Assembly: GCA_034508935.3 (NCBI GenBank)
Contig: CM067444.1
Coordinates: 50,111,273 to 50,175,272 of the forward strand
Direction: 5' to 3'
From: Berghia stephanieae
Taxonomy: Eukaryota > Mollusca > Gastropoda > Nudibranchia > Aeolidiidae
DNA: 64,000 nt
Shown: positions 55,349 to 64,000 of the stretch, in pieces
Numbering within the stretch: position 1 is the first letter of the stretch
Layout: each line of letters opens with the position of its first letter
Notes under the pieces: generated by a model
Seen by the model: only the letters and a program-made list of their open reading frames with translations
What the model was told of the DNA's origin: nothing
The model's database searches: none
Position numbers and translations under genes: made by a program

Positions 55349-55771
55349 CAGGGTTGCCAGTTTGGCATTTTAAATGCCAGATTCCAAAAATCTGGCATTT
55401 TTGAAAACCGTTTGGCATTAGAAAAATCATTTGGCATTTGGCATTTTCATTTGGCATTTTCTTTTCTTGTATATTATACTTCAAATGACACCCTTTCTCA
55501 ACCGTGGTGTAGTGGTTTAGCACTCCACTTAGTAGTCAGTAGGTAAAAAAATACCCCAAAAAGAAAATTTAGTATAATTCAAAAAAAAAATTTAAAAAAA
55601 AAGAAAAGAAAACACGCAAGCCGCCAGGATATGATAGTAAATTGTCTATCAAAAGTGAGTAGTTTTCTTAGTGGGGGTGGGAGTCAACAGACTTTGGCAT
55701 TTTTTTTGAGTGTTTTGGCATTTTTTGAGTCTTCCCCTGGCATTTTGTTGAAAAATAATCTGGCAACCCTG
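55349..55771 (-). mobile_element. hAT-like non-autonomous element (MITE), copy B
   Basis: 423 bp, reverse orientation relative to copy A, same ends CAGGGTTGCCAG and CTGGCAACCCTG, with its own perfect 8-bp duplication atctgaag (55341-55348 and 55772-55779). It shares the TTTGGCAT-rich body, the tRNA-like GTGGTGTAGTGGTTTAGCAC segment and the GATTCTTAG-type interior of copy A, so both are independent insertions of one family. Confidence 0.88.
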
Positions 55772-56681
55772 ATCTGAAGGGCATTGTGTTCGTTCAACTT
55801 GTGTTTTGATTCCAGCTTGTATTTCTGCACGTGGTAACGGAAATTAGTTAAAACAACTTCGTGAAATTATTGATTTTTATCCATTTTTAATATCGTTTAA
55901 GGAGTTATACATAATAGCTGATCATTCCAGGTAAGTATTGGCATGCATCAAAGCATATGCACTGTTTCTATTTTGGGTAATACTGAACCAGTGCGGTCCT
56001 CAGTCCTTTCGGTCCCCAGTCCTTTGTTTACAGTGCGGCCATATTGGATTCCATTTGCCAGGTTGTAATTGTTTACAATCATGGTTGGTTGGTTCCCCCC
56101 CACCCCCCCCCCCCCCCCCTTTAATTTATTACTAACACTTATCATCATTCTATTTCAATATGATTCACTAAAATCTCCAAGACCACTCTTCCTCTTGTCA
56201 GGTAAGTTGTATGTTACTGAATTGGCTACAAATATGGCAATTTTTTCTCTCTTAAATTTATTTGCGAAACTTTCATTTTTTGGCGGAGCCAACTACGAAG
56301 TTTGCCAGTTTGGCAATTTTATAGTACCAAATCCTTAAAACTTGACATTTTTTCATTATTAAGAAATTAAATGAATTATTTTGGTATTATTGCGATTTTA
56401 TACATAAATAAATCTGGCAACAGTGCAATAAAGTTATTTCGCGCCACTTCAGATGAATTGCTTGATTTCTATCACAACGTAAAGTGCTTGAATAAATAAA
56501 TTTAGTTACTTGTGTTACTGCTGTTTAATTACTCTTTTCAGTAGTTGAATCATCTATTCTTCCTTTTCTTGTGCCTTTATAATTGTGCATTAGTAAAATT
56601 TGAGTTGAGTGTTTTATGATTTATTATTAATTGAGTTCCACAAATTATGTGACGCCATGATTTTTTCAATGTGTTTTCACA

Positions 56682-56876
56682 ATGGCTTATAATATTTTGT
56701 ATGATAATGCGTCCACTGAAGAATCTGCCCTTATATTTTTACAACATAACAATTTAATAAGATCAGTACCTCCACTATGCACACAGTGTCCAAGGCAGAT
56801 GACCTTAGTAAAAACTGGTAGGGGTGACGAACAATGTTTTAGATGCCCAGCTCATAAGGGGAGAAGATTTTCTTAA
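56682..56876 (+). pseudogene. Merlin transposase, N-terminal zinc-ribbon part
   Basis: 64 codons from ATG: MAYNILYDNASTEESALIFL, then LCTQCPRQM and QCFRCPAHKGRRFS. Paired CxxC motifs are the N-terminal zinc ribbon of IS1595/Merlin transposases. It ends at a stop just after the second CxxC; the catalytic part resumes in another frame, so at least one frame change lies between about 56850 and 56900. Confidence 0.85.
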
Positions 56877-56999
56877 CCAAGGACACTTTTTTTGAAAATA
56901 GTAAATTGACATATCGCAATATTGTTGAACTTCTATTCTCTTGGAGCTTCAAGGAACTCATCGTAAATACTGTATCTCTAACTGGAATAAGCGAAAAAA

Positions 57000-57578
57000 A
57001 CAGTCATCCAGTGGTATGCATATTTTCGTGACGTTTGTTCGCATAAGCTGGTAGAGGTACCAATTTTGATTGGTGGAGTTGGACAGCACGTTGAGATAGA
57101 CGAGAGTCTTATCTCTAAACGAAAAAACAACGTCGGGAGAGTAGTTCAACAGAGGTGGGTGTTTGGAGGAGTAGATAGGGCCACAGGAAGAGGCTTCCTA
57201 GAATTAGTGCCAGACAGAACTGCTGCCACCCTTGAAACTTGTATTCAAAGGCATATTGCCCCTGGCAGCATAATCAATAGTGATGGCTTTGCCTCGTATC
57301 AGAATATTGTGAACATTCCTGTTCTGCCGAGGTTCCAACACATTGTAGTCATTCATGACCAAAACTTTGTAGACCCCATAACAGGTGCCTGCACAAATAA
57401 AGTAGAAAATTTTTGGAAAAACGCAAAAAGACGTTTTAAATCTATGAGTGGCACGAATGAAGGGATGCTGCCATCTCATTTGGACGAATTTATGTGGCGA
57501 GGGCAATACGGGAAGACCCCAATGGATGCTTTCAATAATATCATTGACCATATTCAGCAGTGGTATCCTGCTCCGTAA
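57000..57578 (+). pseudogene. Merlin transposase, catalytic DDE part
   Basis: VGQHVEIDESLISKRK carries the first Asp, SIINSDGFASYQNI the second, and NKVENFWKNAKRRFKSM the acidic/asparagine third position of the ISXO2-like DDE domain. Also QRWVFGGVDRATGRGFLELV and HLDEFMWRGQYG, typical of the family. The frame opens after a run of seven A (56995-57001) that shifts it from the upstream helix-turn-helix-like segment. The open part to the stop is 170 codons if counted from 57066. Confidence 0.9.
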
Positions 57579-57794
57579 GGTAAGCTAAGAAAATCTAAAT
57601 TATATACGTTTTAGTTATGGTTCATTTTTTTGGCAATTAAAAATTTAAAATCTGGCCACCTTGAGGCGCGCTTGCACAGTCAGAATCTGGCCACCCGGAT
57701 ATGGCAATGAATGCCTGGAACATCTGGCCATCCAATACGGCCGCACTGTAAACAAAGGACTGGGACCGCACTGAACCAGTATTACCCTATTTTG

Positions 57795-58497
57795 TGTACA
57801 TTTGTGAGTCTCGAGATGTCTCAGTTTCAGTATTCAGTAGACCAAATTCCCTCTGACTCATCATTCTCAAAAAAACTTTGCAAGTTGCAAGGTTTTATTT
57901 TCATTTGACTAATTTAGATCATTTGAATCTGCAACTCATCTTAATGAATGAAAATGAGACGTAAATTTGGGCTCTACACTTTTAAACATCGATTGTTCTT
58001 GACCGCAGTTCAGATTCATCAGGATGGGCATGGTTGGTGGACTGGACGACGCGAAGTGCGAAGAAGCCCCCCCCCCCCCCCCCCCCCCCCTCCCATAGTT
58101 TGCAATTGTATGTGCAATCTTGATATGGGATGCACGAATGTTTATGTTGAACTTGATATTCGCGCTTTGCCTTTTACAGTACAGGAGTGTGGAATTTAAT
58201 TTTTAATTTTAAGTATCTAGATAGGTTAGTAAGTAGTGAAGAAGGCTAGGGCTAGGGCTAGAAGATAGATCTGTAGATAGGATGTCTATCCTTCCTATAA
58301 CTATAATCTATTCTAGACACTAACACTTACTTATACTACTTATCATACTTATAGAGAGTTATTATTATATAGTAGTATACCCACACTGCCACTACTACAC
58401 CACTACTACTACTACTAGTAGTTAAAACTAAAACTATTGACATTTATTTTTTTAAAATTGATATGATATTGAACTTAACTTTTGAAAATGAAAATTC
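57795..58497. other. Intergenic, no gene seen
   Basis: AT-rich flank to the right of the Merlin element with a poly(C) run (about 58069-58090) and short ACTACT triplets. Nothing coding recognised. Confidence 0.6.
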
Positions 58498-58674
58498 GTT
58501 ATCCCCAGACACCTGTCTGGGAATAACCAAATTTCGTTATTCCCAGACAGATATTTGAAACTCCGCTCTTTTAAACAATTAGCCACTTCTTTTTTTTTTT
58601 TAATTCCGTCTTCTTTTTACAGAATGGTGCAAGGGATAAATGTCCCATCCATCCTTCCCCCACCTCTTTTTTTT

Positions 58675-58762
<88 letters not shown>

Positions 58763-59263
58763 TAGTTCCTTTCTAGTTTCTAGCAAATTGTCATATATTC
58801 GTCTCCACTTCGATCTCAAAATGTGTCTAAAAAGGATAAATAATTTAAAAGCAAACAAACAGAAATATTCAGAGAGCGACCAAATGGTCATATAAAGGAG
58901 AAAAATACAAACAATAGTTTTTTTTAAAAATAAAAACAATTTTAAGAAATTCAGAAACAGAACAAAAAGTCAAACAAAAAGGAGAAAAGAATAGACTTGC
59001 ACAAAAAAAAAAAAAAAAAAGAGGTGGGGGGAGGATGGATGGGACATTTATCCCTTGCAACGTTCTGTAAAAAGAAAAACTGATTTAATGTTGGTTAATT
59101 TTATGTTTTTATAGATATTTTATTAACTTTCCTTATTTCTATGTGCATTCGGAAACATTCCATATTCTGGAATGTGGATAATTGTTTAAAAGAACGGAGT
59201 TTCAAATATGTGTCTGGGGATAACGAAATTTGGTTATCCCCAGACAGGTGTCTGTGGGATAAT
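58498..59263. mobile_element. Foldback-type element with long inverted arms
   Basis: The left arm (about 58498-58676) and right arm (about 59018-59263) are reverse complements. Both carry ATCCCCAGACACCTGTCTGG-type palindromes, AACCAAATTTCGTTAT, ATATTTGAAACTCCG, TTTTAAACAATTA, and further in GCAAGGGATAAATGTCCCAT and CCATCCATCC. The middle holds a (CT)n tract and AT-rich sequence. No coding capacity; superfamily not determined and no target duplication settled. Confidence 0.82.
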
Positions 59264-59491
59264 CACAGCTTTAACTTTTACTGTTACTTTATTTTTACCT
59301 ATTCTCATCCTAGGTGAAAATAGAGAAAGTGGCACCTTCTTGCTATGCTATACTATCTCACCCCTGTATTAACCAACAGGTAGAGTTAGCCTAGTGCTGC
59401 CCCTTCTCGATATTATCACCCGATCATCATCTCTCATGATTGCAGTGGTACTGGAGTAAGGAGGGTGGAACATTAACATTCATGTCATGTA

Positions 59492-59758
59492 CAGTAGAAT
59501 TACTTTAAACCAAAATTTTGGGGACCTTCTAAATCATTTCAGTATAAAGACATTTTGGTTTAAAGCAAGTTCCCATTTTGCGATGTTTTTCAAGGGTGGT
59601 ACTATTTAATCGTATCATGTAATGTAATGTAATGGGAAATTTATATAGCGCCATATCCATTTACCATGATAATGAAGAAACTAGCACAATTTATTCAACT
59701 CTTAAGTTTTAAGGTATTTTTTTGGTTTGGCTTCTTTCGGTTTAAAGTAATTTTACTG
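59492..59758. mobile_element. TA-flanked MITE, different family
   Basis: 267 bp. Left end CAGTAGAATTACTTTAAACC and reversed right end CAGTAAAATTACTTTAAACC differ by one base over 20; TA on both sides (59490-59491, 59759-59760). Tc1/mariner-pogo type by ends and target site. The middle contains a SINE-tail-like TTTATATAGCGCC fragment near 59640. Confidence 0.8.
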
Positions 59759-60724
59759 TATTTAGAATATAGAATTTAGACTGGATGGGCTTGAGATATT
59801 GTGATCATGTTGGAAATCTGTATACGGGAGTGGATATATCATCATTCCACAGTGACTAAAAACTCGAACTTTTAGTTTGAGCCAGCCCTCCACCAGTGGG
59901 AGGGTAATTAATCAAGTTGTGACAGGTCGATGACTCATCATGCTACCAGCATCGGCATTTTCGCTACCTGTATTTTTCTCTCCGATTCTGCATTTTATTG
60001 ATATTTTCAAATAATCGTTGCTCAATAATCCGTTGACGTAACTTTTTCTTATTCATATATTCTTGTTCTTCATAATGTAAAGAATATTGTCATACCATTT
60101 GTATGGCTATGAACCGAATGGTTTTACAACGCCACTCTCCATGAGTTGTACTATAATTCAATGCAAGATCATAACTATAATTGGTAAGAAACATGTGAAT
60201 AAATAGCATAAGTCACCGTACAGGCAAATAATTTTGGGATAATCAGAAGCAGAAGAGAATGAGGAAAAAGTGTATGTAAGTTTTATGGCCTGTTCAGACC
60301 TGGCAGTCCTGTGAGAGGTCTTGATATTGTGGTAACTCCTTATCAAATCCACCAGTATCCTGTCCACAAATTAGCCAGTCACAGTGATGACTGGAAGGTA
60401 CGTGTTAGTGTGTGTCTTATAAAACTGATATCCAATCATTCCTTATGAATAAGATTCACTTGATGACATATTTCATTAATTAATAATATAAATTCTATGG
60501 TCTGTCACGTTCCCGATCACATTGTCAGTAATAAATTTACTAAGAAATATTTCTATCACTCTCTCTTCTATTTTCACACATCACAAATAACAAAGTTTCA
60601 TGTCTAATCACAATGCATGCAACACCATTATGAAAACAAATAAACAAGTTTAACAATAGTTTCTCATCTATTTTCAACACCAACCAGAAAGGAGAGATAT
60701 CATTCTAATATTTAGGATTATTAT

Positions 60725-61310
60725 TCGGGCCTTTATGAAGTACTGACGTCTGGTTCAACTTGAAGCAATGATGTTTCCATTGTGAAACACAATTTTGCTT
60801 TTTCACTTCGAAGTCCTCCTGCTCTTTTTTCAATCTTCCCTATGCTAGAATGGAGCAGTTGACCACCTTGCTCGCCATGGAATCCTAAACCTATCTTATA
60901 TCGCTTCAACCAGTAAATGTAGTGCATTTCCAATATATGTAATTTGGGGTAATTGAGTGAGGGAATGCTTCTCTGTAATTCTGCAAATACCTTGCGACGG
61001 CTTCCTCTGCTCTTTTAATTTCTTCTGATGACATGGGATTTGAATGGGATACTAATTTATGTACATCGCTGTAGCTGTCATTTAAAGTATTATATTTGAT
61101 CTCAAGTTGAATTATTTTCGTGATTAGGGTGTCTCTTTGGGTGTTTGTACTAACTGCATGTATAACTGTCTTTGTAAGGTGTCTGTAGATTACTTTCTTT
61201 ATGTATTTGTGGCAGTGATTGGCAATGAAGTGGCCACCTTGAAATGCTTGTCTGACAATTTTATTCTGATCTAAAACATGTTGTATTGCTTTTCTAACTG
61301 GTCCGATGAT
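60725..61310 (-). pseudogene. Broken transposon-derived coding fragment, family not named
   Basis: The minus strand shows stretches of protein-like sequence with RQAFQGGHFIANHCHKYIK at the upstream end and GFHGEQGGQLLHSSIGKIEK at the downstream end. From memory, GxHGEQGGExxH and GNHCHK motifs recur in multi-copy hypothetical proteins of invertebrate genomes. I cannot name the element. It is broken in at least one place and has no visible ends. An uninterrupted part covers 60733-60933. Confidence 0.55.
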
Positions 61311-62130
61311 ACTTTATTTACATTCTTTCATGTCATGCAATTTTTTCTTTATCTTTTTAAATTGCTTCTCCCACCTCCTCTTTTCAAACATCTTTTGCCA
61401 CAAAGTCTACATAGATTATTTAGTTTTGTTATATGAGTTTCAAGAGAATGTTCCATCCTTGTCTGAAGTACAAAAAAATTATTTCAGTACCACAAATAAA
61501 ATTAATATAAAAAAATAAAATCACTCAACCAAAAATAATAATGTTATTTCACACAACGGATTGCCCAGATTTTAAATAATCATAACTTTTTTATTTTGTG
61601 TGAATTAAGCGTACTTCTTGGACATACTAATTGCAAATTTATTGAATTATTTTAGGGTGTAAGAAAATATGACCCTCATGGTGACAAAACATGTTTTTAA
61701 AATATTTTAATCAATGATATACGGTGGACAGAACAATTTCACTCACTAATTTGAAATATTCTTATCTGCTTTATAATCCAATTGGCACTTCACAAAAATA
61801 TATATAATTACGACAGAAATTTAAAATATTAAAAAAAAATAAGAAGAAATTGTGTGTGACACATAGGTTTCCAGTATTAAATGATGTAAGGAGTGCATTT
61901 CTTATGAATTTTTTGACAATATCACCCTTGTTTTCGGACCTCGCTTACCTCCCCTTGTTTCAACTGACGAAGGTGCAGGTAATTAATCACTTGTGACAGG
62001 TGAAGTTCCCTGTTATCAGTGATTTGCCTGTGATCAGGGGAGTGGAATGGGCGACAGGGGAAGATGCACAGTGGGTGGCACGGGGGATACAGCAAGATCA
62101 AAGCAAAAACTAAAGAGTCAAAAATTAAGT
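61311..62130. other. Intergenic, no gene seen
   Basis: AT-rich spacer between the decayed fragment and the 399-bp repeat array; nothing recognised. Confidence 0.6.
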
Positions 62131-62638
62131 TATTAATTCAGAAAAGTGAGTGGAGCAGGCACTTATGTTGGTAACAACAAGACATGAAGTGAATAGAAAA
62201 GTGCCAGAAGACAACAGAGAATAAAAAATTCTTCGCGGCGGTGGTGGGGTTTGAACCTGCGACCTTATTGGTACGACAACTCCGCCTGGCAGGTGAGAGC
62301 GTGGCTCTACCGTGCGAGCTATCCACGAACACATTAAATATTCGTTTCAAACTCAAAGTCATTACTAGATCCCTCTCTCACCCACTTCTTGAGACCGCCG
62401 ATTCGTTCGTACACCACCATCGCGAACAATTTTGACCAGCAGTTAAGCTTAATAGCCAATATTCTCAACACAAACATATAACATAGAAACGATTGAGACA
62501 TTGAGTATGCTCCGGCGTATGGGGTGAATTATTAATTCAGAAAAGTGAGTGGAGCAGGCACTTATGTTGGTAACAACAAGACATGAAGTGAATAGAAAAG
62601 TGCCAGAAGACAACAGAGAATAAAAAATTCTTCGCGGC
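62131..62638 (-). repeat. 399-bp tRNA-headed repeat, inverted part (1.3 copies)
   Basis: One full unit in minus orientation (about 62134-62532) followed by a truncated second that stops inside the tRNA-like segment at the inversion junction (62638/62639). Near-identical in reverse complement to the units downstream. Confidence 0.92.
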
Positions 62639-64000
62639 TCCACTCACTTTTCTGAATTAATAATTCACCCCATACGCCGGAGCATACTCAATGTCTCAAT
62701 CGTTTCTATGTTATATGTTTGTGTTGAGAATTTTGGCTATTAAGCTTAACTGCTGGTCAAAATTGTTCGCGATGGTGGTGTACGAACGAATCGGCGGTCT
62801 CAAGAAGTGGGTGAGAGAGGGATCTAGTAATGACTTTGAGTTTGAAACGAATATTTAATGTGTTCGTGGATAGCTCGCACGGTAGAGCCACGCTCTCACC
62901 TGCCAGGCGGAGTTGTCGTACCAATAAGGTCGCAGGTTCAAACCCCACCACCGCCGCGAAGAATTTTTTATTCTCTGTTGTCTTCTGGCACTTTTCTATT
63001 CACTTCATGTCTTGTTGTTACCAACATAAGTGCCTGCTCCACTCACTTTTCTGAATTAATAATTCACCCCATACGCCGGAGCATACTCAATGTCTCAATC
63101 GTTTCTATGTTATATGTTTGTGTTGAGAATATTGGCTATTAAGCTTAACTGCTGGTCAAAATTGTTCGCGATGGTGGTGTACGAACGAATCGGCGGTCTC
63201 AAGAAGTGGGTGAGAGAGGGATCTAGTAATGACTTTGAGTTTGAAACGAATATTTAATGTGTTCGTGGATAGCTCGCACGGTAGAGCCACGCTCTCACCT
63301 GCCAGGCGGAGTTGTCGTACCAATAAGGTCGCAGGTTCAAACCCCACCACCGCCGCGAAGAATTTTTTATTCTCTGTTGTCTTCTGGCACTTTTCTATTC
63401 ACTTCATGTCTTGTTGTTACCAACATAAGTGCCTGCTCCACTCACTTTTCTGAATTAATAATTCACCCCATACGCCGGAGCATACTCAATGTCTCAATCG
63501 TTTCTATGTTATATGTTTGTGTTGAGAATATTGGCTATTAAGCTTAACTGCTGGTCAAAATTGTTCGCGATGGTGGTGTACGAACGAATCGGCGGTCTCA
63601 AGAAGTGGGTGAGAGAGGGATCTAGTAATGACTTTGAGTTTGAAACGAATATTTAATGTGTTCGTGGATAGCTCGCACGGTAGAGCCACGCTCTCACCTG
63701 CCAGGCGGAGTTGTCGTACCAATAAGGTCGCAGGTTCAAACCCCACCACCGCCGCGAAGAATTTTTTATTCTCTGTTGTCTTCTGGCACTTTTCTATTCA
63801 CTTCATGTCTTGTTGTTACCAACATAAGTGCCTGCTCCACTCACTTTTCTGAATTAATAATTCACCCCATACGCCGGAGCATACTCAATGTCTCAATCGT
63901 TTCTATGTTATATGTTTGTGTTGAGAATATTGGCTATTAAGCTTAACTGCTGGTCAAAATTGTTCGCGATGGTGGTGTACGAACGAATCGGCGGTCTCAA
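62639..64000 (+). repeat. 399-bp tRNA-headed tandem repeat, direct part (3.4 copies, runs off the window)
   Basis: Units start at 62639, 63038, 63437 and 63836 (TCCACTCACTTTTCTGAATT), an exact 399-bp period, and are almost identical (one visible difference, TTTTGG for TATTGG in the first). Each contains a tRNA-like segment: box A and D arm GATAGCTCGCACGGTAGAGC and box B GGTTCAAACCCC, spaced as in a tRNA gene. The anticodon stem does not pair well, so it looks like a SINE-type head, not a working tRNA. The array continues past 64000. Confidence 0.95.
62868..62958 (+). other. tRNA-like Pol III promoter segment (first direct unit)
   Basis: GTGGATAGCTCGCACGGTAG can form a D arm (GCTC/GAGC), and GTCGCAGGTTCAAACCCC is a canonical B box. 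Repeats at +399 and +798, and once in reverse at about 62236-62326. Degenerate acceptor and anticodon pairing argue against a functional tRNA. The short frames starting MVGFEPATL on the other strand are artefacts of this segment. Confidence 0.75.

Larger units (their letters stand above)
55976..57786 (+). mobile_element. Merlin DNA transposon, complete ends with 8-bp target duplication
   Basis: 1811 bp. Inverted ends start GGTAATACTG and share GTGCGGTC and CCAGTCCTTTGTTTACAGTG, about 65 bp on the right and 80 bp on the left (the left end has about 15 bp extra). Flanked by a perfect 8-bp duplication ctattttg (55968-55975 and 57787-57794). The interior encodes an ISXO2/IS1016-like transposase, which defines the Merlin superfamily; its 8-9 bp duplication agrees. 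The transposase frame is broken, so this copy is probably inactive. A poly(C) run lies near 56096-56120. Confidence 0.92.

Noticed and set aside
57204-57551. 115-codon minus-strand ORF
   Set aside because: Shadow of the Merlin transposase DDE domain on the other strand.
62868-62958. Functional tRNA gene
   Set aside because: A and B boxes are good, but the anticodon stem does not pair and the acceptor stem is poor, so a SINE-type head is the better reading.
62241-63940. Repeated 64-94 codon ORFs (MVGFEPATL..., MCSWIARTV..., MTLSLKRIF...)
   Set aside because: They are translations of the 399-bp tRNA-headed repeat on both strands, recurring every 399 bp; the MVGFEPATL type is a known artefact of reading antisense to a tRNA B box.
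62131-64000. CRISPR-like array
   Set aside because: The units are 399 bp, near-identical throughout with no unique spacers, and the context is an animal genome.

Overview
The window is from the nuclear genome of an animal, most likely a marine invertebrate and possibly a lophotrochozoan such as a mollusc. The case rests on one intron-rich host gene with GT-AG introns, AT-rich non-coding DNA, very abundant GA/CT, GATA and poly(C) repeats, and a mix of animal transposons (Merlin, hAT-type and TA-flanked MITEs, an EN-RT-RNaseH LINE, tRNA-headed SINEs). The phylum is inferred and not shown by the sequence. There are no bacterial operons, CRISPR arrays or recognisable retroviral, LTR or Polinton sequences.

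One host gene is readable, on the minus strand from 49694 down to 7089: the autophagy-initiating kinase ULK1/2 (Atg1). I could place 27 coding exons by hand. They cover a complete kinase domain (exons 1-11), a Ser/Pro/Thr-rich linker with an LC3-interacting motif in a 40-nt exon (exon 14), and the C-terminal EAT (tandem MIT) domain that binds Atg13/FIP200 (exons 22-27). Splice phases agree at every junction except exon 12, where the frame changes inside the exon. The predicted protein is about 1075 residues, close to vertebrate ULK1.

Layout. 1-7088: presumed 3' UTR and downstream flank, with a long hairpin, a minisatellite, a TA-flanked MITE and an (AT)n tract. 7089-31788: exons 27 to 6, with a SINE just upstream of exon 22 and a full-length 4.7 kb LINE, antisense to the gene, in the intron between exons 18 and 19 (18327-23069). 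32326-49694: exons 5 to 1 with introns up to about 10 kb, rich in CT (sense-strand) microsatellites, a CRE-bearing tandem repeat and two SINEs. 49735-62130: upstream flank with no recognised host gene, packed with mobile DNA: a pair of inverted hAT-like MITEs with perfect 8-bp target duplications, a GATA array between inverted repeats, a complete Merlin transposon with perfect 8-bp target duplications, a foldback element, a TA-flanked MITE and a decayed transposon coding fragment. 62131-64000: an inverted-then-direct array of a 399-bp unit carrying a tRNA-like Pol III promoter, running off the right edge.

The strongest second-look items are the tRNA-headed 399-bp array, the frame conflict in ULK exon 12, the CU-repeat tracts that follow three ULK 5' splice sites, and the unusually complete transposon insertions whose ends and target duplications can be read directly.
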